DNA from: Bradyrhizobium sp. ORS 285
GTDB lineage: Bacteria; Pseudomonadota; Alphaproteobacteria; Rhizobiales; Xanthobacteraceae
Direction of reading: 5' to 3'
Assembly (NCBI RefSeq): GCF_900176205.1
Contig: NZ_LT859959.1
Coordinates: 6,933,001-6,997,000 of the forward strand
Length of the DNA: 64,000 nt
The notes under the pieces are model-generated. The model saw only the letters and a list, made by a program, of their open reading frames with translations. It was not told the DNA's origin and did no database searches. Positions 26,646 to 35,306 of the stretch are shown here, one piece after another. The stretch's first letter is position 1, and every line of letters starts with the position of its first letter. The position numbers were made by a program, and so were the translations under genes.

Positions 26646-28053
26646 TCTCCAGAACTCCTCTCGGGGCCGGCGCAGCGGCGACGCCAAGCTGTTGCAAGGC
26701 GTGGGCCACACGCAATGCGACATGTTCGCACCAGGGCGCGGCGATGATCTGCACGCCGATGGGCATCGGCTCCAGCGGAATCGGCACGGCGACGACGGGA
26801 AGTCCGATAAAGGAGATCGGCTGCGTGTGAATGCCGATATTGGCGCGCACCGGCAGCTCGACGCCGTCGAGCACGAACGTCGCCTGTCCGAGCTTCGGTG
26901 CAATGCAGGGCGTCGCCGGCGCGATCAGCACGTCGACCGACTTGAACAGCTCGAGAACCTGCGCGCGATACCAGCGGCGGAATTTCTGCGCGCGGTCAAC
27001 CATCGGCGCCGGGATCATCGCTCCCGCAATCAGACGATCGCGCACCGCCGGATCGAAATCCTGCGGCTGCTTGCGCAGGCGATCGAGATGCAGCGAGGCG
27101 CCTTCCGTCGTGCTGATGACGTAGGCTGCGGCGCGGGCGCGCGCGGCTTCGGGGACTTCGATAACCTGAGTTACTTTCAGCGCGCCGGCGACGCGGCTGA
27201 CGGCGTCGGCCGCTTCGGGAAACAGGTTTTTCTGGAAGTGACCGCCGGCCAGGGCGATCCTGAGATCACCGATGCCTTGCGACAGCAAGCTCGACACCGG
27301 CTCTGGCGCACGCGCGGTACACGCCGCATCGTCCGAATCGGGCCCCTGCATCACGTCGTAAGCGAGCGCGAGATCATCGACCGAGCGTGCGAACGGACCG
27401 AGATGATCCAGACTCATCACGAATGGAAACGAGCGCGCGCGCGACAGCCGGCCATAGGTCGGCTTCAGCCCGAAGATGCCGCAGAACGATGAGGGGACGC
27501 GGATCGAGCCGTTGGTGTCCGAGCCGAGCGCGATCGGCACCAGGCCGCCGCCGACGGCGCTGCCCGACCCGCCCGACGAGCCGCCGCTCATTCGCGAGGG
27601 ATCATGCGGATTGCGCGACGGGCCGTCATGCACGTTCTCGCCGGTGAAGTCGTAGGCGTATTCGCCCATGTTGAGCGCGCCGACGAGGACGGCGCCGGCC
27701 GATTCCATGCGCTCGATCAGCGTCGCGTCGCGGCTGGCGGGCGCTCGGTCACGATTGATCTTGGAGCCGGCACGGGTCGGCAGCCCCTCGACGTCGAACA
27801 GGTTCTTCACCGCGAACGGCACGCCGGCAAGCGGGCCGACGGGCTTGCCCGCGGCAATGTCGGCATCCACGGCCCGCGCCTTTGTGCGCGCCCGCTCGAC
27901 CGTGATGTCGGTAAAGGAATTGAGTACGCCATCGCGCGCGGCGATCCGCGCCAATGCGGCGTCAGTCGCTTCGACGGCGGAGAGCTTGCGGGTGGCAACC
28001 GCAGCGGCGATGGCGCCTGCGGTCATGTCGGCGGGATCAAGCGGTGAAGACAC
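26626..28053 (-). CDS. atzE: AtzE-family amidase (1-carboxybiuret hydrolase-like)
   Basis: An amidase-signature enzyme of about 475 residues. The Ser-cisSer-Lys triad is K83, S159 and S183 (motifs AVKNLFDVEGLP, GGSSGG, SDTNGSIRVPS). It matches AtzE, which deaminates 1-carboxybiuret together with the small subunit AtzG. Here atzG lies immediately upstream and overlaps it. The start is uncertain: GTG 28053 is taken, but TTG 28077 is in frame and neither has a good ribosome binding site, consistent with translational coupling to atzG. No cyanuric acid hydrolase is nearby, so the natural substrate may be another small amide or ureide. Confidence 0.9.
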   Translation of the reverse strand: MSSPLDPADMTAGAIAAAVATRKLSAVEATDAALARIAARDGVLNSFTDITVERARTKARAVDADIAAGKPVGPLAGVPFAVKNLFDVEGLPTRAGSKINRDRAPASRDATLIERMESAGAVLVGALNMGEYAYDFTGENVHDGPSRNPHDPSRMSGGSSGGSGSAVGGGLVPIALGSDTNGSIRVPSSFCGIFGLKPTYGRLSRARSFPFVMSLDHLGPFARSVDDLALAYDVMQGPDSDDAACTARAPEPVSSLLSQGIGDLRIALAGGHFQKNLFPEAADAVSRVAGALKVTQVIEVPEAARARAAAYVISTTEGASLHLDRLRKQPQDFDPAVRDRLIAGAMIPAPMVDRAQKFRRWYRAQVLELFKSVDVLIAPATPCIAPKLGQATFVLDGVELPVRANIGIHTQPISFIGLPVVAVPIPLEPMPIGVQIIAAPWCEHVALRVAHALQQLGVAAAPAPRGVLENGSRSA

Positions 28054-28216
28054 TGGCAGGCTCGGCTTCGTCAGCAAGGGAGAATTCGTCGACCAGCTTC
28101 GCCATCTTCAGCGAGACCTCGAGATTGGCGCGGACGGCAGGACGCCAGGAATCCTCGATCGGCAGGCTAAGTGCGCGCCCGACGGCATCGATGTAGTCGT
28201 CCAATGGCTCGGCCAT
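28037..28216 (-). CDS. atzG: AtzG-like small subunit (DUF4089)
   Basis: A 59-residue protein, beginning MAEPLDDYIDAVGRALSLPI, that fits AtzG/DUF4089: a small helical protein wrapping AtzE and needed for its stability, as in GatC-GatA. A conserved PIEDSWRPAVRANLE-type segment is seen in the middle. ATG 28216 has GGAAGAG upstream. It ends inside the beginning of atzE and starts 27 bp after the ABC ATPase gene. Because it is so short it is easily missed in automatic annotation, but position and sequence both support it. Confidence 0.88.
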   Translation of the reverse strand: MAEPLDDYIDAVGRALSLPIEDSWRPAVRANLEVSLKMAKLVDEFSLADEAEPASVFTA

Positions 28217-28243
28217 CAGCTCTTCCTTTCCAAAGCCTGCCTC

Positions 28244-30112
28244 TCAATGCGCCGGCAGCGGCGGATGCGGGATCGCCGTCAGCAGCTCGCGCGTATAGGC
28301 GTCCTGCGGATCACCTAGCACACGTTCCGACGTGCCTTCCTCGACGATTCGCCCCGACCGCATCACGATCACACGATCGCACAACAGCCGCACCACATTC
28401 AAATCATGGGAGACGAACAGATAGCTCATACCTAACTGTTGCTTCAGATCCTGCAGCAGATTGAGCACGACAGCCTGCACGGAGACGTCGAGCGCCGCCG
28501 TCGGCTCGTCGAGGATGACGAGCTTCGGGTGCAGTGCGATCGCGCGTGCGATGCCGACGCGGGCCTTCTGCCCGCCCGACAATTGGTGCGGAAAGCGGTC
28601 GAGCAGGTTCAGCGGCAGGCCGACCATGGTCGCCAGCTCCTCGCAACGCGCGCGCAGTGCGTTGCGGCCCTTGATGTCGCCGAGTTGCAGGATCGGATCG
28701 GCAATGGCGCGCGCGGCGGTGAAGCGGGGATTGAGGCTGTCGGTCGGATCCTGGAAGACCATCTGGATGTGGCTGCGCTGCGGCAGGCGCGCAAAGGCCT
28801 GCGGCAGGATGTTGCCGATCTCCTCGCCGTCGAAACTGATGCGACCCGATGTCTGGTCGAGCAACCGCATCACCATCATCGATGTCGTCGACTTGCCGCA
28901 GCCGGACTCGCCGACCAGCCCGACGCTCTCGCCATGACCGACCGTGAAGCTGATGCCATCGACCGCCCGGAAGACCTCCGGCTCGATGGCCGGCTTGCGG
29001 CCGAACAGTTTTGACAACGTCGCGGAGGCGCCCTGGCGGGGATATTCCTTGACGAGTTTGTCGACGAGGAGGAGCGGACGAATGCTGCTCGTATTCCGCT
29101 GGCCCCCCGCACTCACCTCGTCACTCGCACTCCGCTCGTCACCCCCGGGCTTGACCCGGGGGTCCATCACCTCGATCGGCTCTTTCGAAGAGGGATGGAT
29201 GGCCGGGCCTTCGCCGCGCCGAAGGGGCTCCGGCCCCGCAGGCGGGTCAAGCCCGGCCATGACGGAAAGAGTGTGTGGCGGGGACGCCTCTTCCTCCGAC
29301 AGCAAATCCCGCAACGACACGCCGAGCCGCGGCGTCGCGCGCATCAGTTTGCGGGTGTAGGGATGCTGCGGATTGGCGAAGATGTCGGCGGCCTTGGCGG
29401 TCTCGACCACCCGGCCCTTCTCCATGACGACGACGCGGTCGCAATAGGCGGCCGCCAAACCCAGATCATGGGTGATCAGGATCGTCGACATGCCCCTGCT
29501 CTTGGTGAGCTCGACGACGAGATCCATCACCGCCTTCTGCGTGGTGACGTCGAGGCCCGTCGTCGGCTCGTCGGCGATCAGGAGTTGCGGATTACAGGCG
29601 AGCGCCAGTGCGATGACGACGCGCTGGCACATGCCACCGGACAGTTCGAACGGATAGGCATGATAACGCTCGCGCGGACGCGCGATCTTGACCTGCTCGA
29701 GCGCGGCGATCGCCTTTTCGGCGCGATCGCTCGCGGCGGCCTGGGCGTGCTGCTTCAGCACGTCCTCGATCTGCTGGCCGACTTTGCGGATCGGATTGAG
29801 CGCCGCGCGCGGGTTCTGGAAGATCATCGAGATCTCGCGTCCGCGCAGGTCGCGCATCGCGCTTTCCTCGGCGGCCTTGACGTCGACGCCGGAGAACATC
29901 ACCGAGCCTTCGGCGATGCGGCCGGCGCGGTCGAGGATGCGCATGACGGCGTAGGACGTCACCGACTTGCCGGAGCCGGATTCGCCGACGATCGCGAGCG
30001 TCTCGCCCTTGGCGACGGAGATGTCGACATGCTGCACCGCCTTGACGATGCCGCGGCGGGTGGAGAATTCGACCGTGAGATCGCGAACGTCGAGCAGCGG
30101 CTGGGCGGTCAT
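28244..30112 (-). CDS. fused double ATP-binding protein of an oligopeptide/dipeptide-type ABC transporter
   Basis: A 622-residue protein with two complete ATPase domains, equivalent to OppD and OppF fused (as in GsiA). The first Walker A is GESGSGKS near residue 43 and the second GESGCGKST near residue 390; both signatures (LSGGMCQR and LSGGQKAR) and Walker B motifs (LLIADEPTTGLD, LVILDEPTAALD) are intact. The linker, residues about 283-325, is encoded by a copy of the gtcatgcccggg palindromic repeat inserted in frame. ATG 30112 has TTGGAG upstream. It energises the two permeases encoded upstream and is followed by atzG. Confidence 0.93.
   Translation of the reverse strand: MTAQPLLDVRDLTVEFSTRRGIVKAVQHVDISVAKGETLAIVGESGSGKSVTSYAVMRILDRAGRIAEGSVMFSGVDVKAAEESAMRDLRGREISMIFQNPRAALNPIRKVGQQIEDVLKQHAQAAASDRAEKAIAALEQVKIARPRERYHAYPFELSGGMCQRVVIALALACNPQLLIADEPTTGLDVTTQKAVMDLVVELTKSRGMSTILITHDLGLAAAYCDRVVVMEKGRVVETAKAADIFANPQHPYTRKLMRATPRLGVSLRDLLSEEEASPPHTLSVMAGLDPPAGPEPLRRGEGPAIHPSSKEPIEVMDPRVKPGGDERSASDEVSAGGQRNTSSIRPLLLVDKLVKEYPRQGASATLSKLFGRKPAIEPEVFRAVDGISFTVGHGESVGLVGESGCGKSTTSMMVMRLLDQTSGRISFDGEEIGNILPQAFARLPQRSHIQMVFQDPTDSLNPRFTAARAIADPILQLGDIKGRNALRARCEELATMVGLPLNLLDRFPHQLSGGQKARVGIARAIALHPKLVILDEPTAALDVSVQAVVLNLLQDLKQQLGMSYLFVSHDLNVVRLLCDRVIVMRSGRIVEEGTSERVLGDPQDAYTRELLTAIPHPPLPAH
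29139..29265. repeat. palindromic element inserted in frame inside the ABC ATPase gene
   Basis: Arms gtcacccccgggcttgaccc and gggtcaagcccggccatgac surround a longer centre with a second palindrome (gccgaaggggctccggcccc). It is the same family as the intergenic copies at 5377, 14478, 30136 and 32232. On the minus strand it is read through as protein, including the tell-tale peptides SVMAGLDPPAGP and MDPRVKPGGDE. The flanking codons are in frame and both ATPase domains are intact. Confidence 0.9.
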
Positions 30113-30135
30113 CGATAGCTCCAATAGCCCCACTC

Positions 30136-30224
30136 GTCATGCGCGGGCTTGACCCGCGCATCCATCACACCAACAAGGGCTTGCTTGGACGGATGGATTG
30201 CCGGGTCAAGCCCGGCAATGACGG
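30136..30224. repeat. palindromic element, gtcatgcccggg family (complete)
   Basis: Arms gtcatgcgcgggcttgaccc and gggtcaagcccggcaatgac lie in the 138-bp gap between the permease and ATPase genes of the operon. Only about 900 bp away a further copy of the same element is inside the ATPase coding sequence. Confidence 0.85.
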
Positions 30225-30250
30225 AGTTTTGGTGTGGGCCGCTCATCGCC

Positions 30251-31147
30251 TCACGTCCTGCGCTGCGGGTCGACGATGTCGCGCAGGCCGTCGCCGAGCA
30301 GGTTGAAGCAGAACACCGCGATCATCAGTGCGAGGCCGGGAAACAGCGCGATCCACCATTCGCCCGACACCATGAAGGACGCGCCCTCGGCGACCATGAT
30401 GCCCCACTCCGCCGTCGGCGGCCGGACGCCGAGGCCGATGAAGGACAAGCCGGCGGCATTGAGAATCGCGTAGCCCATGGTCAGCGACATCTGCACGATC
30501 ATGATCGGCATGATGTTCGGCAGGATGTGGCCGAGCAGGATGCGAAACTCGCTGTTGCCCGAGAGGCGCGCGGCCTGCACGAAACCGGCATTGCGGCGGA
30601 CATTCGCTTCGGCACGCGCGACGCGGGCGTAGAGCGGGAAGTTCACGATCGCGGTCGCGATGATGATGTTCTGCACGGTGTTGCCGAGTGCTGCGACGAT
30701 CCCCATCGCCAGCACGAACAGCGGGAACGCCATGATCGTATCGGCGATGCGGCCGACGATGCGATCGGTCCAGCCGCCGAAGAAGCCGGCGGCAACGCCC
30801 GCGAGGCCGCCCATGAAGAACACCAGCGCGACCGAGGCGACCGCGATGAAGGTATCGAGCCGGGTCGCGACCACGACGCGGCTGAAGATGTCGCGGCCGA
30901 GCTGATCGGTGCCGAACCAATGCGCCGCCGACGGCGGCTTCAGCGCGGAAGCGGTGTTGCTGGCGAGCGGATCATACGGCACGATCCACGGCCCGAAGAT
31001 CGCCGCGAACAGAATGATCACCAGCAGCCCGAAGGCAAAGCCCGTGACCTTGTTCTCGGCGAGCACATAGCGCGTGTGCCCGATCAGGGCCATCAGGCCG
31101 GACGTGCTGTTGGCGGCAGGTTCGAGGGTCGGCGCGACAGTGCTCAT
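30251..31147 (-). CDS. ABC transporter permease, DppC/OppC type
   Basis: A 298-residue permease of the dipeptide/nickel class. After an N-terminal helix (GFAFGLLVIILFAAIFGPWIV) comes the DppC-type segment HWFGTDQLGRDIFSRVV, then about five hydrophobic segments; the EAA loop is around AARLSGNSEFRILLGHILPN. ATG 31147 overlaps the upstream permease stop by 4 bp (ATGA) with GGAAGG before it. It forms the channel with the DppB-type partner. Confidence 0.93.
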   Translation of the reverse strand: MSTVAPTLEPAANSTSGLMALIGHTRYVLAENKVTGFAFGLLVIILFAAIFGPWIVPYDPLASNTASALKPPSAAHWFGTDQLGRDIFSRVVVATRLDTFIAVASVALVFFMGGLAGVAAGFFGGWTDRIVGRIADTIMAFPLFVLAMGIVAALGNTVQNIIIATAIVNFPLYARVARAEANVRRNAGFVQAARLSGNSEFRILLGHILPNIMPIMIVQMSLTMGYAILNAAGLSFIGLGVRPPTAEWGIMVAEGASFMVSGEWWIALFPGLALMIAVFCFNLLGDGLRDIVDPQRRT

Positions 31148-32157
31148 CCTTCCAGCCTCACACGGGGATCGATGACGCCATAGAGAATGTCGATGACGAG
31201 GTTGAGGATCACGTACATGACCGCCATCGTCAGCACGAAGCCCTGCACCGGCGCGAAGTCGGAGGCGATCAGCGCCTCCACCGCGTAGGAGCCGATGCCC
31301 GGCCAAGCGAACACCTTCTCCACCAGCACGTTGGCGCCGAGCAGGAAGGAGAACACCATCGACAGCGTGGTGATGACCGGCAACATCGCGTTGCGGAACG
31401 CGTAGGTGACGGTGACCGTCGCGGGCGACAGGCCGGAGGCGCGCGCGGTGCGGACGAACTCCGACGACAGCACCGACAGCATGGAGGCGCGTGTCATGCG
31501 CGCGATCGGCGCCAGCGAGAAGATCGCGAGCGTTGCCGCCGGCAGGATCAGCTGGCTCAGCGCCGAGCGGAACGCCTCGCCGTCACCCGCGATCAGCGTG
31601 TCGACCAGGTAGAACCCGGTCACGTTGTTCGGCGCGCTATAGAACACGTCGAGGCGGCCGAGCGGCGCCGGCGACCAGCCGAGCCGGAAGTAGAACACGT
31701 AGACCAGCACCAAGCCGGTAAAGAACACCGGCAGCGACACGCCCGCCGTGGTGACGACGCGGCAGGTGTGATCGATCCACGATCCCGGCCGCGTCGCGGC
31801 GAGCACGCCGAGCGGCAGCGCAATCGCGACGGACACTAACAGGCCGAGCAAGGTGAGCTCGGCCGAGGCCGGCAAGCGGTTGCGGATCTCGGTCGCGACC
31901 GGCTGGCCCGTCGTCAACGAGCTGCCGAGATCGCCATGGGCGAGATCGACGGTGTAGCGGAAGAACTGCTCGACCAGCGGCTTGTCGAAGCCGAGCTTCT
32001 TGCGGATCTGCTCGACGGCTTCCTTGGTCGCTGCGGGACCGGCGAAGTAGGCGGCGGGGTCGCCGGGCAGCGCACGGGTAAGCAGGAAGGTGACGATCAC
32101 GACCCCGATCAGCGAGGGAATGGCAAAGGCGAGGCGCTTGGCGATGAGGCTCAGCAT
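31144..32157 (-). CDS. ABC transporter permease, DppB/OppB type
   Basis: A 337-residue permease of the dipeptide/oligopeptide class. The N-terminus (LIAKRLAFAIPSLIGVVIVT) and the ALPGDPAAYFAG motif are typical of DppB. About six hydrophobic segments follow, with the EAA loop around ARASGLSPATVTVTYAFRN. The start at ATG 32157 has GGGAGG upstream; the frame remains open to 32220 without support. A 346-bp gap with repeats separates it from the binding-protein gene. Confidence 0.93.
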   Translation of the reverse strand: MLSLIAKRLAFAIPSLIGVVIVTFLLTRALPGDPAAYFAGPAATKEAVEQIRKKLGFDKPLVEQFFRYTVDLAHGDLGSSLTTGQPVATEIRNRLPASAELTLLGLLVSVAIALPLGVLAATRPGSWIDHTCRVVTTAGVSLPVFFTGLVLVYVFYFRLGWSPAPLGRLDVFYSAPNNVTGFYLVDTLIAGDGEAFRSALSQLILPAATLAIFSLAPIARMTRASMLSVLSSEFVRTARASGLSPATVTVTYAFRNAMLPVITTLSMVFSFLLGANVLVEKVFAWPGIGSYAVEALIASDFAPVQGFVLTMAVMYVILNLVIDILYGVIDPRVRLEG

Positions 32158-32231
32158 GGGAGAGGCCTCCCCCAATCTGCTCCCGATCTCACTCCAGGGC
32201 GCGGCGAACGATCCCACCACTCTGTCGCTCG

Positions 32232-32318
32232 GTCATGCCCGGGCTCGTCCCGGACATCCACGTCGCTCCTCGGATGCCGGCCGACGTGGATGGCCGGGAC
32301 AGGCCCGGCCATGACGAC
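32232..32318. repeat. palindromic element, gtcatgcccggg family (complete)
   Basis: Arms gtcatgcccgggctcgtccc and gggacaggcccggccatgac lie in the gap between the binding-protein gene and the first permease gene. In the mRNA it would fold as a strong hairpin, which may reduce read-through into the permease genes. Confidence 0.85.
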
Positions 32319-32420
32319 TTCGAGACAGGCGAGCGTAAGACTGCGATCACCGGATGCGCTTGCGCTGCCCTTGTTGCGGAGGAGCGCGGTGGGGGATGAG
32401 CCGAGACGGCGGTGGGTGTG

Positions 32421-32460
32421 GCTACCCCCCTCCCCGCCCCTCCCCCACAAGGGGGGAGGG
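32421..32460. repeat. short ccctcccc/ggggaggg palindrome
   Basis: The sequence around cccctcccccacaagggggg is a near-perfect inverted repeat of the CTCTCC/GAGAGG family. It lies about 45 bp past the binding-protein stop codon on the minus strand. Confidence 0.6.
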
Positions 32461-32503
32461 AGCGAGAGAGCTGGGCTCACCTCACTCGTTCCGATCACGA
32501 CCA

Positions 32504-34126
32504 TCATCCCTTCACCAGCGCGCGGTAATCCAGCCGGCGGTGGAACCAGTACTGATAGCCCGAGATGTTCTTCTGCATCGCGACGTTGACGAACGGCTGA
32601 TACAGCGGGATGCGCGGCACATCGGCGAAGGCAAGATCCACAAAACCCTTCACGTCGGCATCGTACGCCGCCTTGTCCCCCGTCGCGGCGGCATCGCGGG
32701 CGCCGTTGATGAGCTTGTCCATCTCCGGCGACTTGTAGCTCATCGTGTTGAACACGGAATTGTTGCCGTGATAGCACCAGTAGAAGAAGTACTCGGGGTA
32801 ATCGAGCCAGCCCGAGAAGATGTTGGTGAAGAGCGGCATCTCCTTCTTGTTCAACTCGGTGCGCCAATTGGCGCCGGGCACCTTGTTGATCGTGGTCTTG
32901 ATGCCGAGCTGGGCGAGGCTCTCCTGCACCAGCACACACAAGGGCTCGTTGACCTGCGCGAAGTTGAGATCGAACGAGATCGTGGTCTCGAAGCCCTGGG
33001 CGTAACCGGCCTCGGCCAGCAGCGCCTTCGCCTTCTCCATGTCGGTCGAGTACTTCGTCGGCTGCGGCCAGGCCACCTCGGTGGCCTTGTCGGCCGGCGC
33101 GCCGAACATCGGGTTGGCGAGGCCGAACATCACGGCGTCGATGATCTTCTGATACGGCATCGCATAAGCGAGCGCCTGCCGCACCTTCGGATTGTCGAAT
33201 GGCGGCTTGGTCACGTTCATGCCGATGTACTGGATGCCGTTCGAGATCGGCAGCGAGATCACGGTGTGCTTGCCGTTCGACTTCATCTCCTGGAAGTCCT
33301 TGTTCGGCAGCTCATAGGAGATGTCGGCATCGCCGCGCTCCAGCAGCGCCCTGCGGTTGCCGGCCTGCGGCACCATGCGCCAGATCACGCGCTTGATCTT
33401 CGGCAGCGGACCGCACACCCAGTCGTCATTGCGCTCCATGATCACTTCGGTGCCGGCGGTCCACTTCGTCACCTTGTAGGCGCCGGAGCCCGCGGTCTGC
33501 TGCTTGGTGTATTCGAGCCCCCAGGGGTCCTTCTCGGTAGCGTTCTTCTTCACAAGCTCGGAATTGACGACGCAGGGCACGATGACGGCCAAATCAGGGA
33601 TCGTCAGCCTGTCCTTCTTCAGGAAGTCGACGCGGACCGTGTAGTCATCGACGATGACGAACTGCTCCGGCTTGGTCAGCGAGCCAGCGCTCATCTGGAA
33701 GGTCGGGAAGCCGCCGACGCTGACGGCGCGGTCGAGCGACCATTTCACGTCCTTGGCGGTGACCGGCGTGCCGTCGTGGAATTTGGCGTTCTTGCGCAAC
33801 TTGAAGGTCGCGGACATGTCGCCGATCGCCATGTCCTCGGCGAGTTCAGGCTTGAACTTGTCGCGATCGTAATACGGCACCCCGCCGGGGCCGCTCTTCA
33901 TCTCGTGACTGATGAGGCGGTCGTAGCAATTCCAGGAGACCTCATAGCCCGGCACATTGGTGCCGACGCCGTGGATATCGAGATTGTTGGGCCCGCCCTC
34001 GGAGACGATCAGCAGCGTCTCGGACCGCGCATCGGCCTTGGCGGACGACATCACCGTCGGCGCCATCGGCAGCGCGGCGCCTGCGGCCAGACCAGAGACG
34101 GATTTCAGAAAATCGCGACGCTTCAT
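32504..34126 (-). CDS. ABC transporter substrate-binding protein, oligopeptide/dipeptide type (Tat-exported)
   Basis: A 540-residue family 5 (SBP_bac_5) binding protein. The N-terminus MKRRDFLKSVSGLAAGAALP has a twin-arginine signal and the mature protein begins near ARSETLLIVSEGG. The family motif KFHDGTPVTAKDVKWSLDRA is present. ATG 34126 has GGGAG upstream; the longer frame to 34282 is unsupported. It is the first gene of the run binding protein, two permeases, ATPase, atzG, atzE, atzH, gntR, which makes it the sensor of whatever amide the AtzE-type amidase degrades. Peptide binding is the default alternative. Confidence 0.93.
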   Translation of the reverse strand: MKRRDFLKSVSGLAAGAALPMAPTVMSSAKADARSETLLIVSEGGPNNLDIHGVGTNVPGYEVSWNCYDRLISHEMKSGPGGVPYYDRDKFKPELAEDMAIGDMSATFKLRKNAKFHDGTPVTAKDVKWSLDRAVSVGGFPTFQMSAGSLTKPEQFVIVDDYTVRVDFLKKDRLTIPDLAVIVPCVVNSELVKKNATEKDPWGLEYTKQQTAGSGAYKVTKWTAGTEVIMERNDDWVCGPLPKIKRVIWRMVPQAGNRRALLERGDADISYELPNKDFQEMKSNGKHTVISLPISNGIQYIGMNVTKPPFDNPKVRQALAYAMPYQKIIDAVMFGLANPMFGAPADKATEVAWPQPTKYSTDMEKAKALLAEAGYAQGFETTISFDLNFAQVNEPLCVLVQESLAQLGIKTTINKVPGANWRTELNKKEMPLFTNIFSGWLDYPEYFFYWCYHGNNSVFNTMSYKSPEMDKLINGARDAAATGDKAAYDADVKGFVDLAFADVPRIPLYQPFVNVAMQKNISGYQYWFHRRLDYRALVKG

Positions 34127-34352
34127 CAAATGCTCCCACGGAATACGACCAGCGGGAACAGTGATCGCAAGCTTCGTGCCAATCCTCGCCCAACCGCTAA
34201 GCCATTGAAAACTTCGCAAGAACTTGATCGGGGCGGCAGCCGAACCGTCAGGGATTGCATACAGAGGCGGGATCTTGCACAAAATTTAGACTGATGCCGG
34301 ACTATGCGACCGATTTACGCAGGCCGCACGACCGGATGCGCGCTTGTCGCGC

Positions 34353-35306
34353 TCAAGCCGGCCAGACCAACGCCTGCAGCTCATCGAAGCTGCGGACTCT
34401 GGACGGCCAGTCCGGAATGCAGATGTGACGAACGGGATCGCTGGCCCGGTGCAACAGCATCAGCGCGAGCAGCCGGCGCTTGAGCTGCCAGGTGATCTCG
34501 CTGGGCGTCAGGCCATAGCCTTCGAACAGAGCGCGCACGCGGCCGGGATGGCCGGCGGCCATGAACGCGCTCGGGCCGAGCAGGTCGTAGTGGCCGAACC
34601 CGGTCATGACGTCGCCGAAGTCGAACAGCCCGCTCAAGCGCCAGCCGTCACCGTCGCGGGAGACAAGGAAATTCTCCGGAATGTATTCGCCGGTCAGGAT
34701 GACCCGTTGCGGATCACGCGGCAGCAGGACGGCCGCCTCCTGCAGCAGATCATCAAGCTGGTCCAGCAGCGACGCCGGCAGTCCGAGCCGCTGATGGCGC
34801 TCGCGACACCCCGCGAATTGCGCCTGCAGGACATCGGACCAGCCGGGACCAAGCTCCAGCAGGCTCGCCGGCGGCACCCGCTGCACATCGGCGATCACGC
34901 TACCGAGCTGCCGGAGCAGGTCCTCCTTGTCCGGCTCCGCCAGCTGCGGCCAGATCTCGGATGCAGCAATGCCGTCGAGCCGCGTCATGATCAGATAGGA
35001 CCACCCGTCGCGCTCGCCTTCGTGCAGCAATTCGGGGGTGGCGACGTCGGCGAGGCGTCGGAAAACCACCGGCAACGTCGCCCGCTCGGACAAGAACTGA
35101 CCACGCAGGAAAGCAGGAAACATCTTCAGGATCGCGTCGTCGCCGAGCGAGGCGACCAGATTGGTGCCGGCCCCGAATGGCACGAGCCGCGCCGCGCCAT
35201 AGCCATGGGACCTGACGATGTCTGACGCGGCCGGCAGCCAGCTTGCCGGATCAGAACGCAGGCGCCGCAACTGCGCGGCATCGGCGACATCAGGCAACCC
35301 AGCCAT
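34353..35306 (-). CDS. APH-fold phosphotransferase-like protein with altered catalytic loop
   Basis: A 317-residue protein of the aminoglycoside phosphotransferase/choline kinase fold. K61 (ILKMF) is at the position of the ATP-binding Lys, and LFDFGDV near D229 fits the DFG-like metal site. The catalytic loop, HGDxxxxN in active members, reads LTGEYIPEN here: His is Thr and the catalytic Asp is Glu207, while Asn212 is kept. It may therefore be a weak kinase or a binding protein. Its ATG overlaps the stop of the upstream UgpB-like gene by one base (TGATG), so the two are translated together. The phosphorylated substrate, if any, is unknown. Confidence 0.85.
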   Translation of the reverse strand: MAGLPDVADAAQLRRLRSDPASWLPAASDIVRSHGYGAARLVPFGAGTNLVASLGDDAILKMFPAFLRGQFLSERATLPVVFRRLADVATPELLHEGERDGWSYLIMTRLDGIAASEIWPQLAEPDKEDLLRQLGSVIADVQRVPPASLLELGPGWSDVLQAQFAGCRERHQRLGLPASLLDQLDDLLQEAAVLLPRDPQRVILTGEYIPENFLVSRDGDGWRLSGLFDFGDVMTGFGHYDLLGPSAFMAAGHPGRVRALFEGYGLTPSEITWQLKRRLLALMLLHRASDPVRHICIPDWPSRVRSFDELQALVWPA

